The position numbers and the translations under genes are program-made. Of a stretch of DNA of 64,000 nt, positions 1 to 8,288 are shown piece after piece. Location: positions 104,054-168,053 of the forward strand of contig JBKBKN010000003.1 of assembly GCA_046294625.1 (NCBI GenBank), written 5' to 3'. The DNA is from JBKBKN01 sp046294625 (GTDB lineage: Bacteria; Bacteroidota; Bacteroidia; M30B66). The notes beneath the pieces are model-generated. The model saw only the letters and a list, made by a program, of their open reading frames with translations. It had not been told where the DNA came from and searched no databases. Every line of letters starts with the position of its first letter. Positions within the stretch are counted from its first letter, which is position 1.

Positions 1-198
1 ACAGGTGGTGACGCAGAGCAAATGATCGTACGTGTGATGAACATCGCAGGTCAGACTGTTCACACTGCCAATGTAAACGCTGCTGCTAACAGCAGAATCA
101 ACCACACTATGGATCTTTCTGATCTAGCTAATGGTGTGTACATGATTACCGTTGAAACCAAAAACGGCAGAGAAGTTCATAAACTAATCAAGCAATAA
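1..198 (+). CDS. T9SS cargo protein, C-terminal fragment (5' end outside window)
   Basis: The frame is open from base 1 and stops at TAA 196-198. The 65 residues visible look like a T9SS type A sorting domain: a beta-rich segment with NIAGQTV, then the DLANGVYMITVET core and a basic tail ending HKLIKQ. In this family the domain directs export across the outer membrane by the type IX system and is then removed by PorU. The tail resembles those of the next two genes (GVYMIIVE, GIYMVTVET), so this may be a third member of the same tandem paralogue family, but the N-terminal part is not visible. A strong terminator follows 27 bases after the stop. Confidence 0.85.
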   Translation, partial: TGGDAEQMIVRVMNIAGQTVHTANVNAAANSRINHTMDLSDLANGVYMITVETKNGREVHKLIKQ

Positions 199-224
199 TT
201 TAATATTAGGTTGTAAATTCAAAA

Positions 225-263
225 ACAGCCCCCTGTCATGCGACAGAGGGCTGTTTTTTTTTT
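225..263 (+). terminator. Rho-independent terminator of the partial cargo gene
   Basis: A 13-base stem (225-237 pairing with 242-254, one mismatch) with a tetraloop is followed by a run of T to 263. It lies 27 bases after the stop codon. Confidence 0.9.
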
Positions 264-505
264 GAATTATAATATCTCCTTCACAAAGTATTAAAACTGC
301 ATAACTAAAAATCAATCTACCTAATTAGTATCTTAAATAAGAAAAACCAAGTAAGATATTATACCTAGTTTTCTCAATTTCATACACCCGTAAATAATCA
401 AGTTAATTAAGCGCAAAATTCAATATCAAAGAGAACTGATTAAATTTTAACTATATGAAAATCAGTTTTTTTAAATATTAAAATGGGATTAATCGAAATT
501 AAAAC
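264..505. other. AT-rich intergenic stretch without a gene
   Basis: The gap between the partial gene and the next cargo gene is 364 bases (199-562). Apart from the terminator at its start and the promoter at its end it is very AT-rich. I see no open frame, tRNA or conserved structure in it. Confidence 0.7.
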
Positions 506-535
506 TTGTTAATAACATGTTAATAACTACCTTTG
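506..535 (+). promoter_or_regulatory. Bacteroidota-type promoter of the first tandem cargo gene
   Basis: TTG at 506-508 and TACCTTTG at 528-535 are separated by 19 bases, a full match to the Bacteroidota TTG / TAnnTTTG arrangement. It implies a leader of about 20 bases before the ATG at 563. Confidence 0.8.
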
Positions 536-562
536 TGAAACTAATTTTAACTTTAACTTATT

Positions 563-1999
563 ATGAAAAACATTACCTTCTTACAGAAGTCCTTGCTTCT
601 TGCATTTACTTCTGTTGCAATGTTGAGCTCAACCAATTCAGATGCTCAAATTTATGCAAGCAGTGCTGATCTTTACAGAGGTACTTTTGCAAATTCTAAT
701 CCGATCCCTGAATCCTATTTCAGATCACAAAAATTTAATGCCATCGGAGAGCCTCAAAGAAGTGACGTTAGCAGTCAGGTAAATGGTAATCCAAATTCTG
801 TTAACTTTTGTTCACTTGGATTTGGTGGTTCAATTGTTTTAACCATGCAAACTCCCTTCGGACAATGTGAAGGACCTGATGGTTTTGCGCATGAAACTTC
901 ATACAACACACCTTCATGTGGTTCTTGGAGAGAATTTGCTAAGCTAGAAGTATCTCAGGATGGCTGCAACTGGTACACTGTAGTTGAGTCTGCCTGCCAA
1001 GACTTTGCATTTGATTTACCGGATGAAATGCCTTGGGCAAAATATATTAGAATTACTGATGTTTCCAATCCTAACCATTTTGGCGGCGGAGCTGATGGAT
1101 GGGATCTAGATGGTGTTGAAGCTTTTTGCTCAAGCAATATAAATCAAATTCCGGAAGGTGTGCCTTTTGGAGCAAACACTGCTTCTTTAATACAAGGTAC
1201 ACTCAAGAATGGTGGTGCTATTGCAGCTAGCAGATCAATTGCTTCTCGCGCACTAGGCCTTCCTGAAAATAACAGCACTATCAATTTTGTGGCTCTAGGA
1301 TTTGACAATCCGAATACCGAAGCTGTAGAAGGAGTGTTAGTTCTTGGATTCGATTATACAGTATTTGACCAACCGGGAACACATGACATTGAAGTATTTG
1401 AGACAACATTTGGAGATAGTCCTGGCAGACCATGCTCAACTTATCCTGAGATTGCAAAATTTGAAGGTTCTGTTGATGGCATCAATTGGTATTTACTTAC
1501 TGCAGTTGATGAACCTGGTTCATTGCCAGAAGGACGTTTGTGCCGCGATGGAAAATTAGACATTGGTAACATGCCAAACGGTGTATTACGTTATTTAAGA
1601 ATTACAGATGAATCTGAAAGAAACAGCACCCGATTCCCCGGAAATGCCGATGCATATGACGTAGATGGAGTAGTTGTTCATCCATGTCCTTCGAATAGTT
1701 CAAAAATTGTTTTAACAGATAGAAACGATATTCCTGACGAAGACAATTACTTTAACTTCAGCATATTCCCGAATCCTGCTCAAGATGTTTTCACTTTGAT
1801 ATTTGGTGAAATTGTAGAAACGAATGTTCAAATCACCATATCTGATGTATCCGGAAGAAGTGTTATTTCAGAGAGAGTGCTTGGCGCCAATTCACATTCA
1901 ATGCACCAAATCAATATTAATGAGCTTCCTACCGGTGTTTACATGATCATTGTTGAAGGAAACAATATCAAAAGCTCACAAAAGCTTATTAAAAAGTAG
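563..1999 (+). CDS. Secreted two-domain protein with T9SS sorting domain (tandem paralogue 1)
   Basis: 478 residues. A signal peptide ends near residue 29 (SDAQ/I). Two homologous beta-rich domains follow, about 30-192 and 195-378. Each has the pattern SxDGxNWY, then YIRITD or YLRITD, then a D/G-rich DGWDLDGV or DAYDVDGV segment that could bind calcium. The first domain is rich in Cys. A T9SS type A sorting domain occupies about 400-478 (FPNPAQDVF ... LPTGVYMIIVE). The fold resembles discoidin-like surface domains, but I do not recognise a named family. The protein should be released at the surface by PorU/PorV. Domain 1 is nearly identical to that of the next gene while codons differ at many third positions, so the paralogues are old and held by selection. 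The function is unknown; adhesion or glycan binding is only a guess. Confidence 0.88.
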   Translation: MKNITFLQKSLLLAFTSVAMLSSTNSDAQIYASSADLYRGTFANSNPIPESYFRSQKFNAIGEPQRSDVSSQVNGNPNSVNFCSLGFGGSIVLTMQTPFGQCEGPDGFAHETSYNTPSCGSWREFAKLEVSQDGCNWYTVVESACQDFAFDLPDEMPWAKYIRITDVSNPNHFGGGADGWDLDGVEAFCSSNINQIPEGVPFGANTASLIQGTLKNGGAIAASRSIASRALGLPENNSTINFVALGFDNPNTEAVEGVLVLGFDYTVFDQPGTHDIEVFETTFGDSPGRPCSTYPEIAKFEGSVDGINWYLLTAVDEPGSLPEGRLCRDGKLDIGNMPNGVLRYLRITDESERNSTRFPGNADAYDVDGVVVHPCPSNSSKIVLTDRNDIPDEDNYFNFSIFPNPAQDVFTLIFGEIVETNVQITISDVSGRSVISERVLGANSHSMHQININELPTGVYMIIVEGNNIKSSQKLIKK

Positions 2000-2030
2000 T
2001 ATTTAATGAATTTATTTTCATGAGATAAAG

Positions 2031-2054
2031 CCTCGCTAATCAGCGAGGTTTTTT
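2031..2054 (+). terminator. Rho-independent terminator
   Basis: Stem 2031-2037 (cctcgct) pairs with 2042-2048 (agcgagg) across a 4-base loop, followed by six T. It lies 32 bases after the stop of paralogue 1. Confidence 0.88.
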
Positions 2055-2192
2055 GTTAGAAGTTATTTTTTACGCGTTTTTTGATTAAATAAAAACCTGA
2101 TAAATATCATCATATAAACACCCAATTAATTAATAACCTGATTTTCAGCCAAATAAAATAGTTGATTATTGCATTAAATCTTTTTAAAACTC

Positions 2193-2223
2193 TTGGAAGA
2201 TGATGTAAGATTTTACACCTTTG
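2193..2223 (+). promoter_or_regulatory. Promoter of the second tandem cargo gene
   Basis: TTG at 2193-2195 and CACCTTTG at 2216-2223 are 20 bases apart. The -7 box has C instead of T at its first base; the same CACCTTTG variant occurs at 51435-51442. The leader would be about 20 bases. Confidence 0.65.
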
Positions 2224-2249
2224 TAATGTAAAATTTAAAAACATATCTC

Positions 2250-3746
2250 ATGAAAACCTTAACAAAATTACGTTTACCGTTCTTAGCTTCAGCAGCAGCT
2301 GTTGTAATGGCTGGTGTAATGAACTCCGCCGACGCGCAGATCTATGCATCAAGCGCAGAATTGACCCTTGGCACTTTTGCCAACGGTAACCCTATCCCTG
2401 CGTCTTATTTTCGCTCTCAAAAATTCAACGCCATCGGCGAGCCTCAGAGAAGCGATGTGAGCACTCAAGTAAATGGCAATCCTAATTCAGTGAATTTTAC
2501 ATCACTCGGTTTTGGTGGATCAATCGTATTGACGATGGATGCACCATTCGGTCAATGTGAAGGTCCTGATGGATTTGCGCATGAAACATCTTACAACACG
2601 CCTTCTTGTGGTTCTTGGAGAGAATTTGCCAAATTAGAAGTATCACAAGATGGATGCAATTGGTACACTGTAGTAGAATCTGCTTGTCAAGATTTTGCGT
2701 TTGATCTTCCAGATGAAATGCCATGGGCTCTTTACATCAGAATCACTGATGTTTCTAACCCTAATCATTTTGGAGGTGGTGCAGACGGCTGGGATTTAGA
2801 TGGTGTAGAAGCTTTTTGTGCTTCAAACGTTACTTTACTTCCTCCAGGAGCTGCATTTGGCGCTAGCGGTCACCAAGATTACTTAGTAGGTAATACTAAA
2901 AATGGTGGTTCAGTACCAGCTGCTCGTAGAATCGCTTCAAGAGCACACGGAACTCCTCAAATGAGCGATGTTTCTACAAACTCAGCTAACTTCAACTTCG
3001 TATCACTTGGTTTTGAAGGGTCTATCGTTTTGAAATTCGACTACACTGTATTTGACCGTCCTGGTGCTGACATCACTGTTTACGAAACTACTTTCGGCGA
3101 TAACTTGGCCCGTCCATGTTCAAACTACCCTGAAATAGCTAAATTTGAAGGATCTGTTGACGGTGTTAACTGGTATTTATTATCAGCTGCAACTGTTGAG
3201 CCTGCATCATTGGCTTCAGGTCGTCTTTGCCGTGATGGTCAATTAGATATCAGCAACATGCCAAATGGTGTATTGCGTTACCTACGCATCACTGACGAGT
3301 CAGAGAGAAGCAGCTCACGTTTCCCTGGAAATGCCGATGGATATGACGTTGACGGTGTACTTGTTGGTCAGTGTGAATTTATTCAGAATGAAGACGGAAG
3401 CGGAGCATTTAACTCTATTCCTAATCCAACACTTACTATGAATGGCAAACTTGCTGCTGAAGACGGAAACATTCTTTTCGAAGAGCCTTATGTAAACTTC
3501 GGAGTATATCCTAACCCTGCAAACAACTTCGTAACAATTAACATCGAAACTTCAGGTAAAGATGAAAATTATGTAATCAGAATTGACGATGTAGTTGGCA
3601 GAACTGTAGTATTCGAAAATATCAATGCTGGCGCTAACGCTAACGTTTTGAGAGAAGTTAATTTAGCTGGTGTTCCTTCAGGTATCTACATGGTAACTGT
3701 TGAGACAAAAGAAGCTAAAATGACTCAAAAAATTGTTAAGAACTAA
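2250..3746 (+). CDS. Secreted two-domain protein with T9SS sorting domain (tandem paralogue 2)
   Basis: 498 residues. The signal peptide ends near residue 30 (SADAQ). The order is the same as in the upstream gene: domain 1 about 31-195, domain 2 about 200-385, a linker, and a T9SS type A domain about 420-498 (VYPNPANNFVTI ... VPSGIYMVTVET). Domain 1 differs from paralogue 1 by only about a dozen residues. Domain 2 and the linker differ more: this copy has an inserted SNQ-like stretch and a longer acidic linker. It keeps SVDGVNWY, YLRITDESER and DGYDVDGV. Own promoter and terminator flank it, so the copies are separately transcribed and can be expressed differently. The function is unknown; export by T9SS is well supported. 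Confidence 0.88.
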   Translation: MKTLTKLRLPFLASAAAVVMAGVMNSADAQIYASSAELTLGTFANGNPIPASYFRSQKFNAIGEPQRSDVSTQVNGNPNSVNFTSLGFGGSIVLTMDAPFGQCEGPDGFAHETSYNTPSCGSWREFAKLEVSQDGCNWYTVVESACQDFAFDLPDEMPWALYIRITDVSNPNHFGGGADGWDLDGVEAFCASNVTLLPPGAAFGASGHQDYLVGNTKNGGSVPAARRIASRAHGTPQMSDVSTNSANFNFVSLGFEGSIVLKFDYTVFDRPGADITVYETTFGDNLARPCSNYPEIAKFEGSVDGVNWYLLSAATVEPASLASGRLCRDGQLDISNMPNGVLRYLRITDESERSSSRFPGNADGYDVDGVLVGQCEFIQNEDGSGAFNSIPNPTLTMNGKLAAEDGNILFEEPYVNFGVYPNPANNFVTINIETSGKDENYVIRIDDVVGRTVVFENINAGANANVLREVNLAGVPSGIYMVTVETKEAKMTQKIVKN

Positions 3747-3763
3747 TTGATTTTAATTCATAT

Positions 3764-3793
3764 AAAAGCGGCCCTAGTGGCCGCTTTTTTTTT
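3764..3793 (+). terminator. Rho-independent terminator
   Basis: AGCGGCC (3767-3773) pairs with GGCCGCT (3779-3785) across 5 bases, extended by A/T pairs and followed by a T run. It ends the tandem cargo gene at 3746. Confidence 0.92.
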
Positions 3794-3897
3794 GCATTAA
3801 ATCCAAATGACATCATGCGCAGTTTTGTTGCAACTTCAATCTAAATGTGTTAAATATTAAGCAAATATTAATTACGTAATTCACGCATATTTGCAAT

Positions 3898-5094
3898 ATG
3901 AAATTCAAATCTGGATACACACTTCTTTGTCTTATTGCATGCCTTTGCTACTCATCTAGTAGCTTAAGGGCTCAAACTGAATCTGATGAACGTCCATTAT
4001 TAAAAATTGAAGACGGAATCAGCTTTGCCAAGGATAGTTTATTCTTGCTTAACCTTCGATTTAGAATTCAGAATAGAGCAGGCTTTTTTACCCGCGATAT
4101 TGACGACCTTCACATACAAGAGGTGGAAGCAAGAGTAAGAAGGTTGAGACTTCGATTTGACGGCTATGTTTTAAACAAAAAAATTGGCTACTATATTCAG
4201 CTATCCTTTTCGCGTGCCGATCAGGATTTAGATAATAATATCATCGCTCAAACGGTTAGAGATGCAATGATTTATTACACATTTAATCCATATTTTTATA
4301 TCGGATTTGGTCAAAGTAAACTTCCAGGAAATAGACAACGTGTCGTATCATCAGGTAACTTGCAAATGCCGGATCGTTCCTTTGTCAATCAGCGCATGAC
4401 GCTCGACAGAGATTTTGGTCTTTTTGCTTATTTCAGTTTTCCTCTTGGTGGCATGGCGTTCAATCTCAAGAGTGCTTTTACCACAGGCGATGGACGCAAT
4501 GCAACAGCAATTAATGATGGAGTAGCACACACACATCGCATTGAATGGTTGCCATTTGGTAAATTCAAAGACAATGGTGATTATTCGGAAGGCGATCTGG
4601 CCTACGAAGAAAATCCAAAGCTATCTTTATGTGTTACCTATTCCATGAATTTTAAGTCCACTAGAACCGGTGGGCAGCTTGGCAATGATTTATACGAAGA
4701 GCGAAATATTGAAACATTAATCGCTGATATGATTTTTAAGTATAAGGGGTGGGCATTGCAATCGGAGTATATTAAAAGAAATACACCCGGACAAAGTTCT
4801 ATAACAACCAAGGGAGAGTCTTTTCGATATGTTTATTCAGGCTTTGGGATCAATACCCAGCTGAGCAAGCTTTTTAATAGGAAAACAGAACTTGCATTGC
4901 GCTATACGTTTATTAATCCTGAACAAGAAATCAGTATAATTGATCCGGCTCGAAACAGCATATTGGCGGGTTTATCGCGCTATCACAACGGGCATCGAAT
5001 AAAGTCACAGTTGTTTGGTGGATTTGAGAAAGCGAGTTTGCCAGAAGCAAGGTCCTTTCTTTCCCTTATGTTCCAGGTTGAGTTTGGAATTTAA
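3898..5094 (+). CDS. Phosphate-selective porin O/P family outer-membrane protein
   Basis: 398 residues. The signal peptide ends near residue 26 (SLRAQ). The rest alternates beta strands and turns with a C-terminal FQVEFGI strand typical of an outer-membrane barrel. The N-terminal part (LNLRFRIQNRAGF, then VRRLRLRFDGYV, then IGFGQSKLPGNRQR) is the pattern of the OprO/OprP porin family, in which an arginine-rich constriction selects anions. Members in Bacteroidota are about 380-420 residues, as here. A CATATTTG box at 3886-3893 ends only four bases before the ATG, so the transcript may have almost no leader. Phosphate specificity is not shown by sequence; small-anion uptake is the safer call. 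Confidence 0.85.
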   Translation: MKFKSGYTLLCLIACLCYSSSSLRAQTESDERPLLKIEDGISFAKDSLFLLNLRFRIQNRAGFFTRDIDDLHIQEVEARVRRLRLRFDGYVLNKKIGYYIQLSFSRADQDLDNNIIAQTVRDAMIYYTFNPYFYIGFGQSKLPGNRQRVVSSGNLQMPDRSFVNQRMTLDRDFGLFAYFSFPLGGMAFNLKSAFTTGDGRNATAINDGVAHTHRIEWLPFGKFKDNGDYSEGDLAYEENPKLSLCVTYSMNFKSTRTGGQLGNDLYEERNIETLIADMIFKYKGWALQSEYIKRNTPGQSSITTKGESFRYVYSGFGINTQLSKLFNRKTELALRYTFINPEQEISIIDPARNSILAGLSRYHNGHRIKSQLFGGFEKASLPEARSFLSLMFQVEFGI

Positions 5095-5136
5095 AACGTT
5101 GTAACATTTGTTACGGATTTTTCTCATCATTCAAAG

Positions 5137-5144
5137 TATTTTTG
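5137..5144 (+). promoter_or_regulatory. -7 element TATTTTTG of the kelch-like cargo gene
   Basis: It matches TAnnTTTG and ends one base before the upstream ATG (5146). Transcription would therefore start within or after that codon, which favours the second in-frame ATG at 5161. No good -33 box is seen at the normal distance. Confidence 0.5.
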
Positions 5145-5160
5145 CATGGCAAACTTATGT

Positions 5161-6789
5161 ATGTTGTATTACTTTAAATTATTGATTTTGATGGTTTTAA
5201 TAACCATTAATATCTCTGCACAGGATTCCCTATCCTTTAAGATCATTCTTAAACCCAAAAATATTCCGCAGCTGCCTGCACTGCATTCTTATGCCTTTGC
5301 GCAACATGAAGGTAAATGTCTCATAGTCGGTGGTAGGTTAGATGGATTGCATGCAAGGCAGCCATTCAACGCTTTTCCGGCGAGCGCTAACAACAGAAAT
5401 ATATTCGTGTTAGATCCCATGGCTGGAATTGTATATTCCAAATCGATAGAAAATCTTCCTCAGTCAATTAAAGAACAGTTGCAAAGCACAAACATGAATT
5501 TCTATCAAGATGGAGACCTATTAATCATTGCAGGCGGCTATGCATTTGCTGAAAGTTCAAATGGACATATTACCTTTCCGAACCTAATGGTAATAAATGT
5601 GCCTGAAATAATCCAGTCAATAATTTCATCAGACGAAATCAATCCTTTTATTTCTCAAATCGAAGATGAGCGATTCGCTGTAACCGGAGGTGCAATGGGG
5701 AAATTGGGTGATCAACTGATGATAATTGGTGGGCACAGATTTGACGGCAGATACAACCCCATGAACAACCCAACATTTGCACAAACCTACACGAATGAAA
5801 TCAGAAAATTTGCCTTGAACCTTAATACTAATCCGGTAGAACTGCTAAACTATGAAACGATCAATGATCCTATTCATTTGCACAGAAGGGACTATAATCT
5901 TGTACCCGTAATTTTTGAAGGTGAGCAAGAAGGTTACATGATTTCAGCAGGGGTATTTCAGTTAAACGCAGATTTACCCTTTCTATATCCGGTTGATATC
6001 AAAGAAAACGGGATCAATCCAAGAATGAACTTTAATCAGTATTTATCACATTATCATTCGCCTAAGGTGACGATTTACGATGGAGAAACTAAACAAAATC
6101 ATACATTCTTTTTTGGTGGAATGAGCCAATATTACTATGAAAATGGCCAATTGATTCAAGACAATCAGGTGCCCTTTGTTAAAAGCGTGAGTATGGTGAC
6201 ACGGTTTGAGAACGACTCTTTAGTTGAATATTTGCTCCCCATCGAAATGCCAGCCTTTAAAGGTTCAGGTGCGGAATTTATTATAAATATGAATTTGTCG
6301 CGATTCACAAATGGAGTGATTAAAATATCAGAAATTGAAGGAGATAGTATCTTATTGGGCTACATTTATGGTGGCATTAGGAGTAACTCATTAAATCCTT
6401 TTTCGGCAAATCAGACCAATCAAACTCAGGCAGATGGCAGCATGTATGAAGTTATTTTAGTAAAAAAAGATAATAACCATGAAGAACCTACATTAATCCA
6501 AGCCATTTCTGGAAACTTTTCATTTGATGTTCGTCTATTCCCCAACCCAAATTCAGGAAACATTCACCTCGAATTTAACCTCCCGTATAAAGGAAATTGT
6601 GAATACTTTATAACAGACACGAACGGAAGAATTGTTCAAGAAGGCACCATTGCTAAAACTACCAAAGGAAGAAATAAAAAGCAGATCAGCGTATACAGTC
6701 AGAACCTAAAAAATGAAGTTTTAATTTTAACTTTAATTTTCGACAATAAGCACTATGCTTCTAGAAAAATATTATTCAAATACCATTAA
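5161..6789 (+). CDS. Kelch/galactose-oxidase-like beta-propeller protein with T9SS sorting domain
   Basis: 542 residues from the ATG at 5161, which leaves a clean signal peptide (MLYYFKLLILMV ... ISAQ). An ATG 15 bases earlier is less likely because of the -7 box just before it. The body holds kelch-like blade motifs: LIVGGRLDG, LLIIAGGYAF, LMIIGGHRFDGRYNP, FFFGGMSQYYYENG, GYIYGGIRSN. The last 85 residues form a type A sorting domain (LFPNPNSGNIHLEF ... ITDTNGRIV ... ASRKILFKYH), ending in the usual basic/aromatic tail. The protein should be surface-exposed or released; no enzymatic residues can be assigned. The next gene, thioredoxin, starts five bases after the stop, so the two are likely co-transcribed, an odd pairing with a cytoplasmic protein. 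Confidence 0.8.
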   Translation: MLYYFKLLILMVLITINISAQDSLSFKIILKPKNIPQLPALHSYAFAQHEGKCLIVGGRLDGLHARQPFNAFPASANNRNIFVLDPMAGIVYSKSIENLPQSIKEQLQSTNMNFYQDGDLLIIAGGYAFAESSNGHITFPNLMVINVPEIIQSIISSDEINPFISQIEDERFAVTGGAMGKLGDQLMIIGGHRFDGRYNPMNNPTFAQTYTNEIRKFALNLNTNPVELLNYETINDPIHLHRRDYNLVPVIFEGEQEGYMISAGVFQLNADLPFLYPVDIKENGINPRMNFNQYLSHYHSPKVTIYDGETKQNHTFFFGGMSQYYYENGQLIQDNQVPFVKSVSMVTRFENDSLVEYLLPIEMPAFKGSGAEFIINMNLSRFTNGVIKISEIEGDSILLGYIYGGIRSNSLNPFSANQTNQTQADGSMYEVILVKKDNNHEEPTLIQAISGNFSFDVRLFPNPNSGNIHLEFNLPYKGNCEYFITDTNGRIVQEGTIAKTTKGRNKKQISVYSQNLKNEVLILTLIFDNKHYASRKILFKYH

Positions 6790-6794
6790 ATACT

Positions 6795-7088
6795 ATGACA
6801 TTTCAAGAGATAATTAATGCAGATAAGCCCGTATTGATCGATTTTTTTGCAGAGTGGTGTGGCCCCTGCAAAATGATGTCTCCCATATTGCAGGAAGTAA
6901 AAGCAAGCATAGGAGATAAAGCCGATATCATTAAAATTGATGTGGATAAAAATCCACAAATTGCAAGCGCACTAAATATACAAGGTGTGCCCACCATCAT
7001 GCTGTTCAAGAAAGGACAAATGCTATGGCGGCAGAGTGGTGTGGTGCCGGCTCACAATTTGGTACAGAAAATAAACGAGAATATATAA
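6795..7088 (+). CDS. trxA: Thioredoxin
   Basis: 97 residues, slightly short for a thioredoxin but complete. The active site WCGPC is at residues 21-25 (Cys22, Cys25), and the cis-proline is in GVPT (Pro66). No signal peptide is present, so it acts in the cytoplasm as a dithiol reductant. It starts five bases after the kelch-like gene and ends 13 bases before two YeeE/YedE sulfur-transport genes. That context suggests, as inference, that it reduces persulfide or thiosulfate-derived sulfane sulfur imported by those proteins. It may be one of several thioredoxins in the genome. Confidence 0.93.
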   Translation: MTFQEIINADKPVLIDFFAEWCGPCKMMSPILQEVKASIGDKADIIKIDVDKNPQIASALNIQGVPTIMLFKKGQMLWRQSGVVPAHNLVQKINENI

Positions 7089-7101
7089 CCAGATACATCG
7101 T

Positions 7102-7665
7102 ATGATAGAATTGATTAAAAACCCATGGCCATGGTATGTTGCAGGCCCACTGATTGGTCTTACTGTTCCGATTTTATTAATTATTGGCAACAAAACTTTT
7201 GGCATAAGTTCATCCATGCGTCACATTTGCGCAGCATGCTTCCCTGCCGGTATTTCCTTTTTCAAATATGATTGGAAAAAAGAAATTTGGAATTTGTTTT
7301 TCGTTGCCGGCATTTTTTTAGGTGCATTGCTTGCGACTTCGCTAATGGTAAATCCCGAGCCTGTAGTGGTGAATGGCCAACTCAAAGCAGAGTTAGCTCA
7401 TTATGGAGTGAATAATTACGAACACCTCGTGCCGTCGGATTTGTTTTCGTGGAATGCTTTATTAAGCTTGAGAGGTTTCTTTCTAATTGTTTTAGGTGGT
7501 TTCTTAGTTGGCTTTGGTACTCGATATGCAGGCGGATGCACCAGTGGACACTCGATCATGGGTTTATCTATGCTGCAATGGCCTTCATTAATAGCTACCA
7601 TTTGTTTTATGACCGGAGGTTTTATCATGGCTAATCTCCTTTTGCCTTACATTTTAGCATTATAA
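7102..7665 (+). CDS. YeeE/YedE-family sulfur transporter, first half
   Basis: 187 residues with about five hydrophobic segments. Two cysteine signatures of the YeeE/YedE (TsuA-like) family are visible: SSMRHICAACFP near residues 37-48 (Cys43, Cys46) and YAGGCTSGHSIMG around Cys146. In TsuA, conserved cysteines pass thiosulfate through the membrane. Here the protein is half the size of TsuA and is followed four bases later by a second half-size member, so the two probably make one functional unit. This two-gene form is common in bacteria. Substrate (thiosulfate, sulfide or another sulfur species) cannot be read from the sequence. Confidence 0.88.
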   Translation: MIELIKNPWPWYVAGPLIGLTVPILLIIGNKTFGISSSMRHICAACFPAGISFFKYDWKKEIWNLFFVAGIFLGALLATSLMVNPEPVVVNGQLKAELAHYGVNNYEHLVPSDLFSWNALLSLRGFFLIVLGGFLVGFGTRYAGGCTSGHSIMGLSMLQWPSLIATICFMTGGFIMANLLLPYILAL

Positions 7666-7669
7666 GTTT

Positions 7670-8173
7670 ATGCAAACACAAGAAATAAATAAAGATACAG
7701 ATTTCGAAGTAAGATCACAAGATGCAGTTTGCATCAATGAAAGTAAACTACAACACCGATGGTATCATAATTTGAAATACCTCATTGTAGGTATTGGATT
7801 TGGGATAGTGTTTGTAAAGGCAGAGATTATAAGCTGGTTCAGAATTCAGGAAATGTTTCGACTGCAATCGTTTCACATGTACGGTGTGATTGGAAGTGCG
7901 GTAGTTGTAGGTGCCATTTCCGTTTGGCTTATCCGAAAATTTAAAGTAAAAACTATTTATGGAGAAGATATTGTGCTCACGCCTAAACAATTTAATAAAG
8001 GTCAAATCTATGGTGGACTGATGTTTGGTTTTGGTTGGGCTATGACAGGCGCATGCCCGGGCCCATTGTTTGCGCAAATCGGTACCGGTGCCACTGTTAT
8101 TATTGTAGCACTCATAGCAGCTATTGCGGGTACGTGGACTTATGGTAAGTTTAGAGATTACTTACCGCATTAA
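7670..8173 (+). CDS. YeeE/YedE-family sulfur transporter, second half (DUF6691-like)
   Basis: 167 residues. A short hydrophilic N-terminus is followed by about four membrane segments. The family signature FGWAMTGACPGPLFAQIG is at about residues 121-138 with Cys129, matching the GACPG motif of the second repeat of YeeE/YedE transporters. It begins four bases after the first half, so the genes are co-transcribed and probably translated together. With the upstream protein it likely forms a sulfur-compound importer in the inner membrane. The Crp/Fnr gene follows after 115 bases with its own -7 box. Confidence 0.86.
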   Translation: MQTQEINKDTDFEVRSQDAVCINESKLQHRWYHNLKYLIVGIGFGIVFVKAEIISWFRIQEMFRLQSFHMYGVIGSAVVVGAISVWLIRKFKVKTIYGEDIVLTPKQFNKGQIYGGLMFGFGWAMTGACPGPLFAQIGTGATVIIVALIAAIAGTWTYGKFRDYLPH

Positions 8174-8273
8174 TTTTTTAAATTTTTTTCGATTTGAATA
8201 ATATGCTGCACAGTATTAGGAAATCAATGAAAGCTCTGCTTTAAAAAGCTATTTAAAATATATTAGTTTTTCA

Positions 8274-8281
8274 TAGGTTTG
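8274..8281 (+). promoter_or_regulatory. -7 element TAGGTTTG of the Crp/Fnr gene
   Basis: It matches TAnnTTTG and lies seven bases before the ATG at 8289, implying a leaderless or nearly leaderless transcript. No TTG is found at the expected upstream distance. Confidence 0.5.
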
Positions 8282-8288
8282 CGTTACC

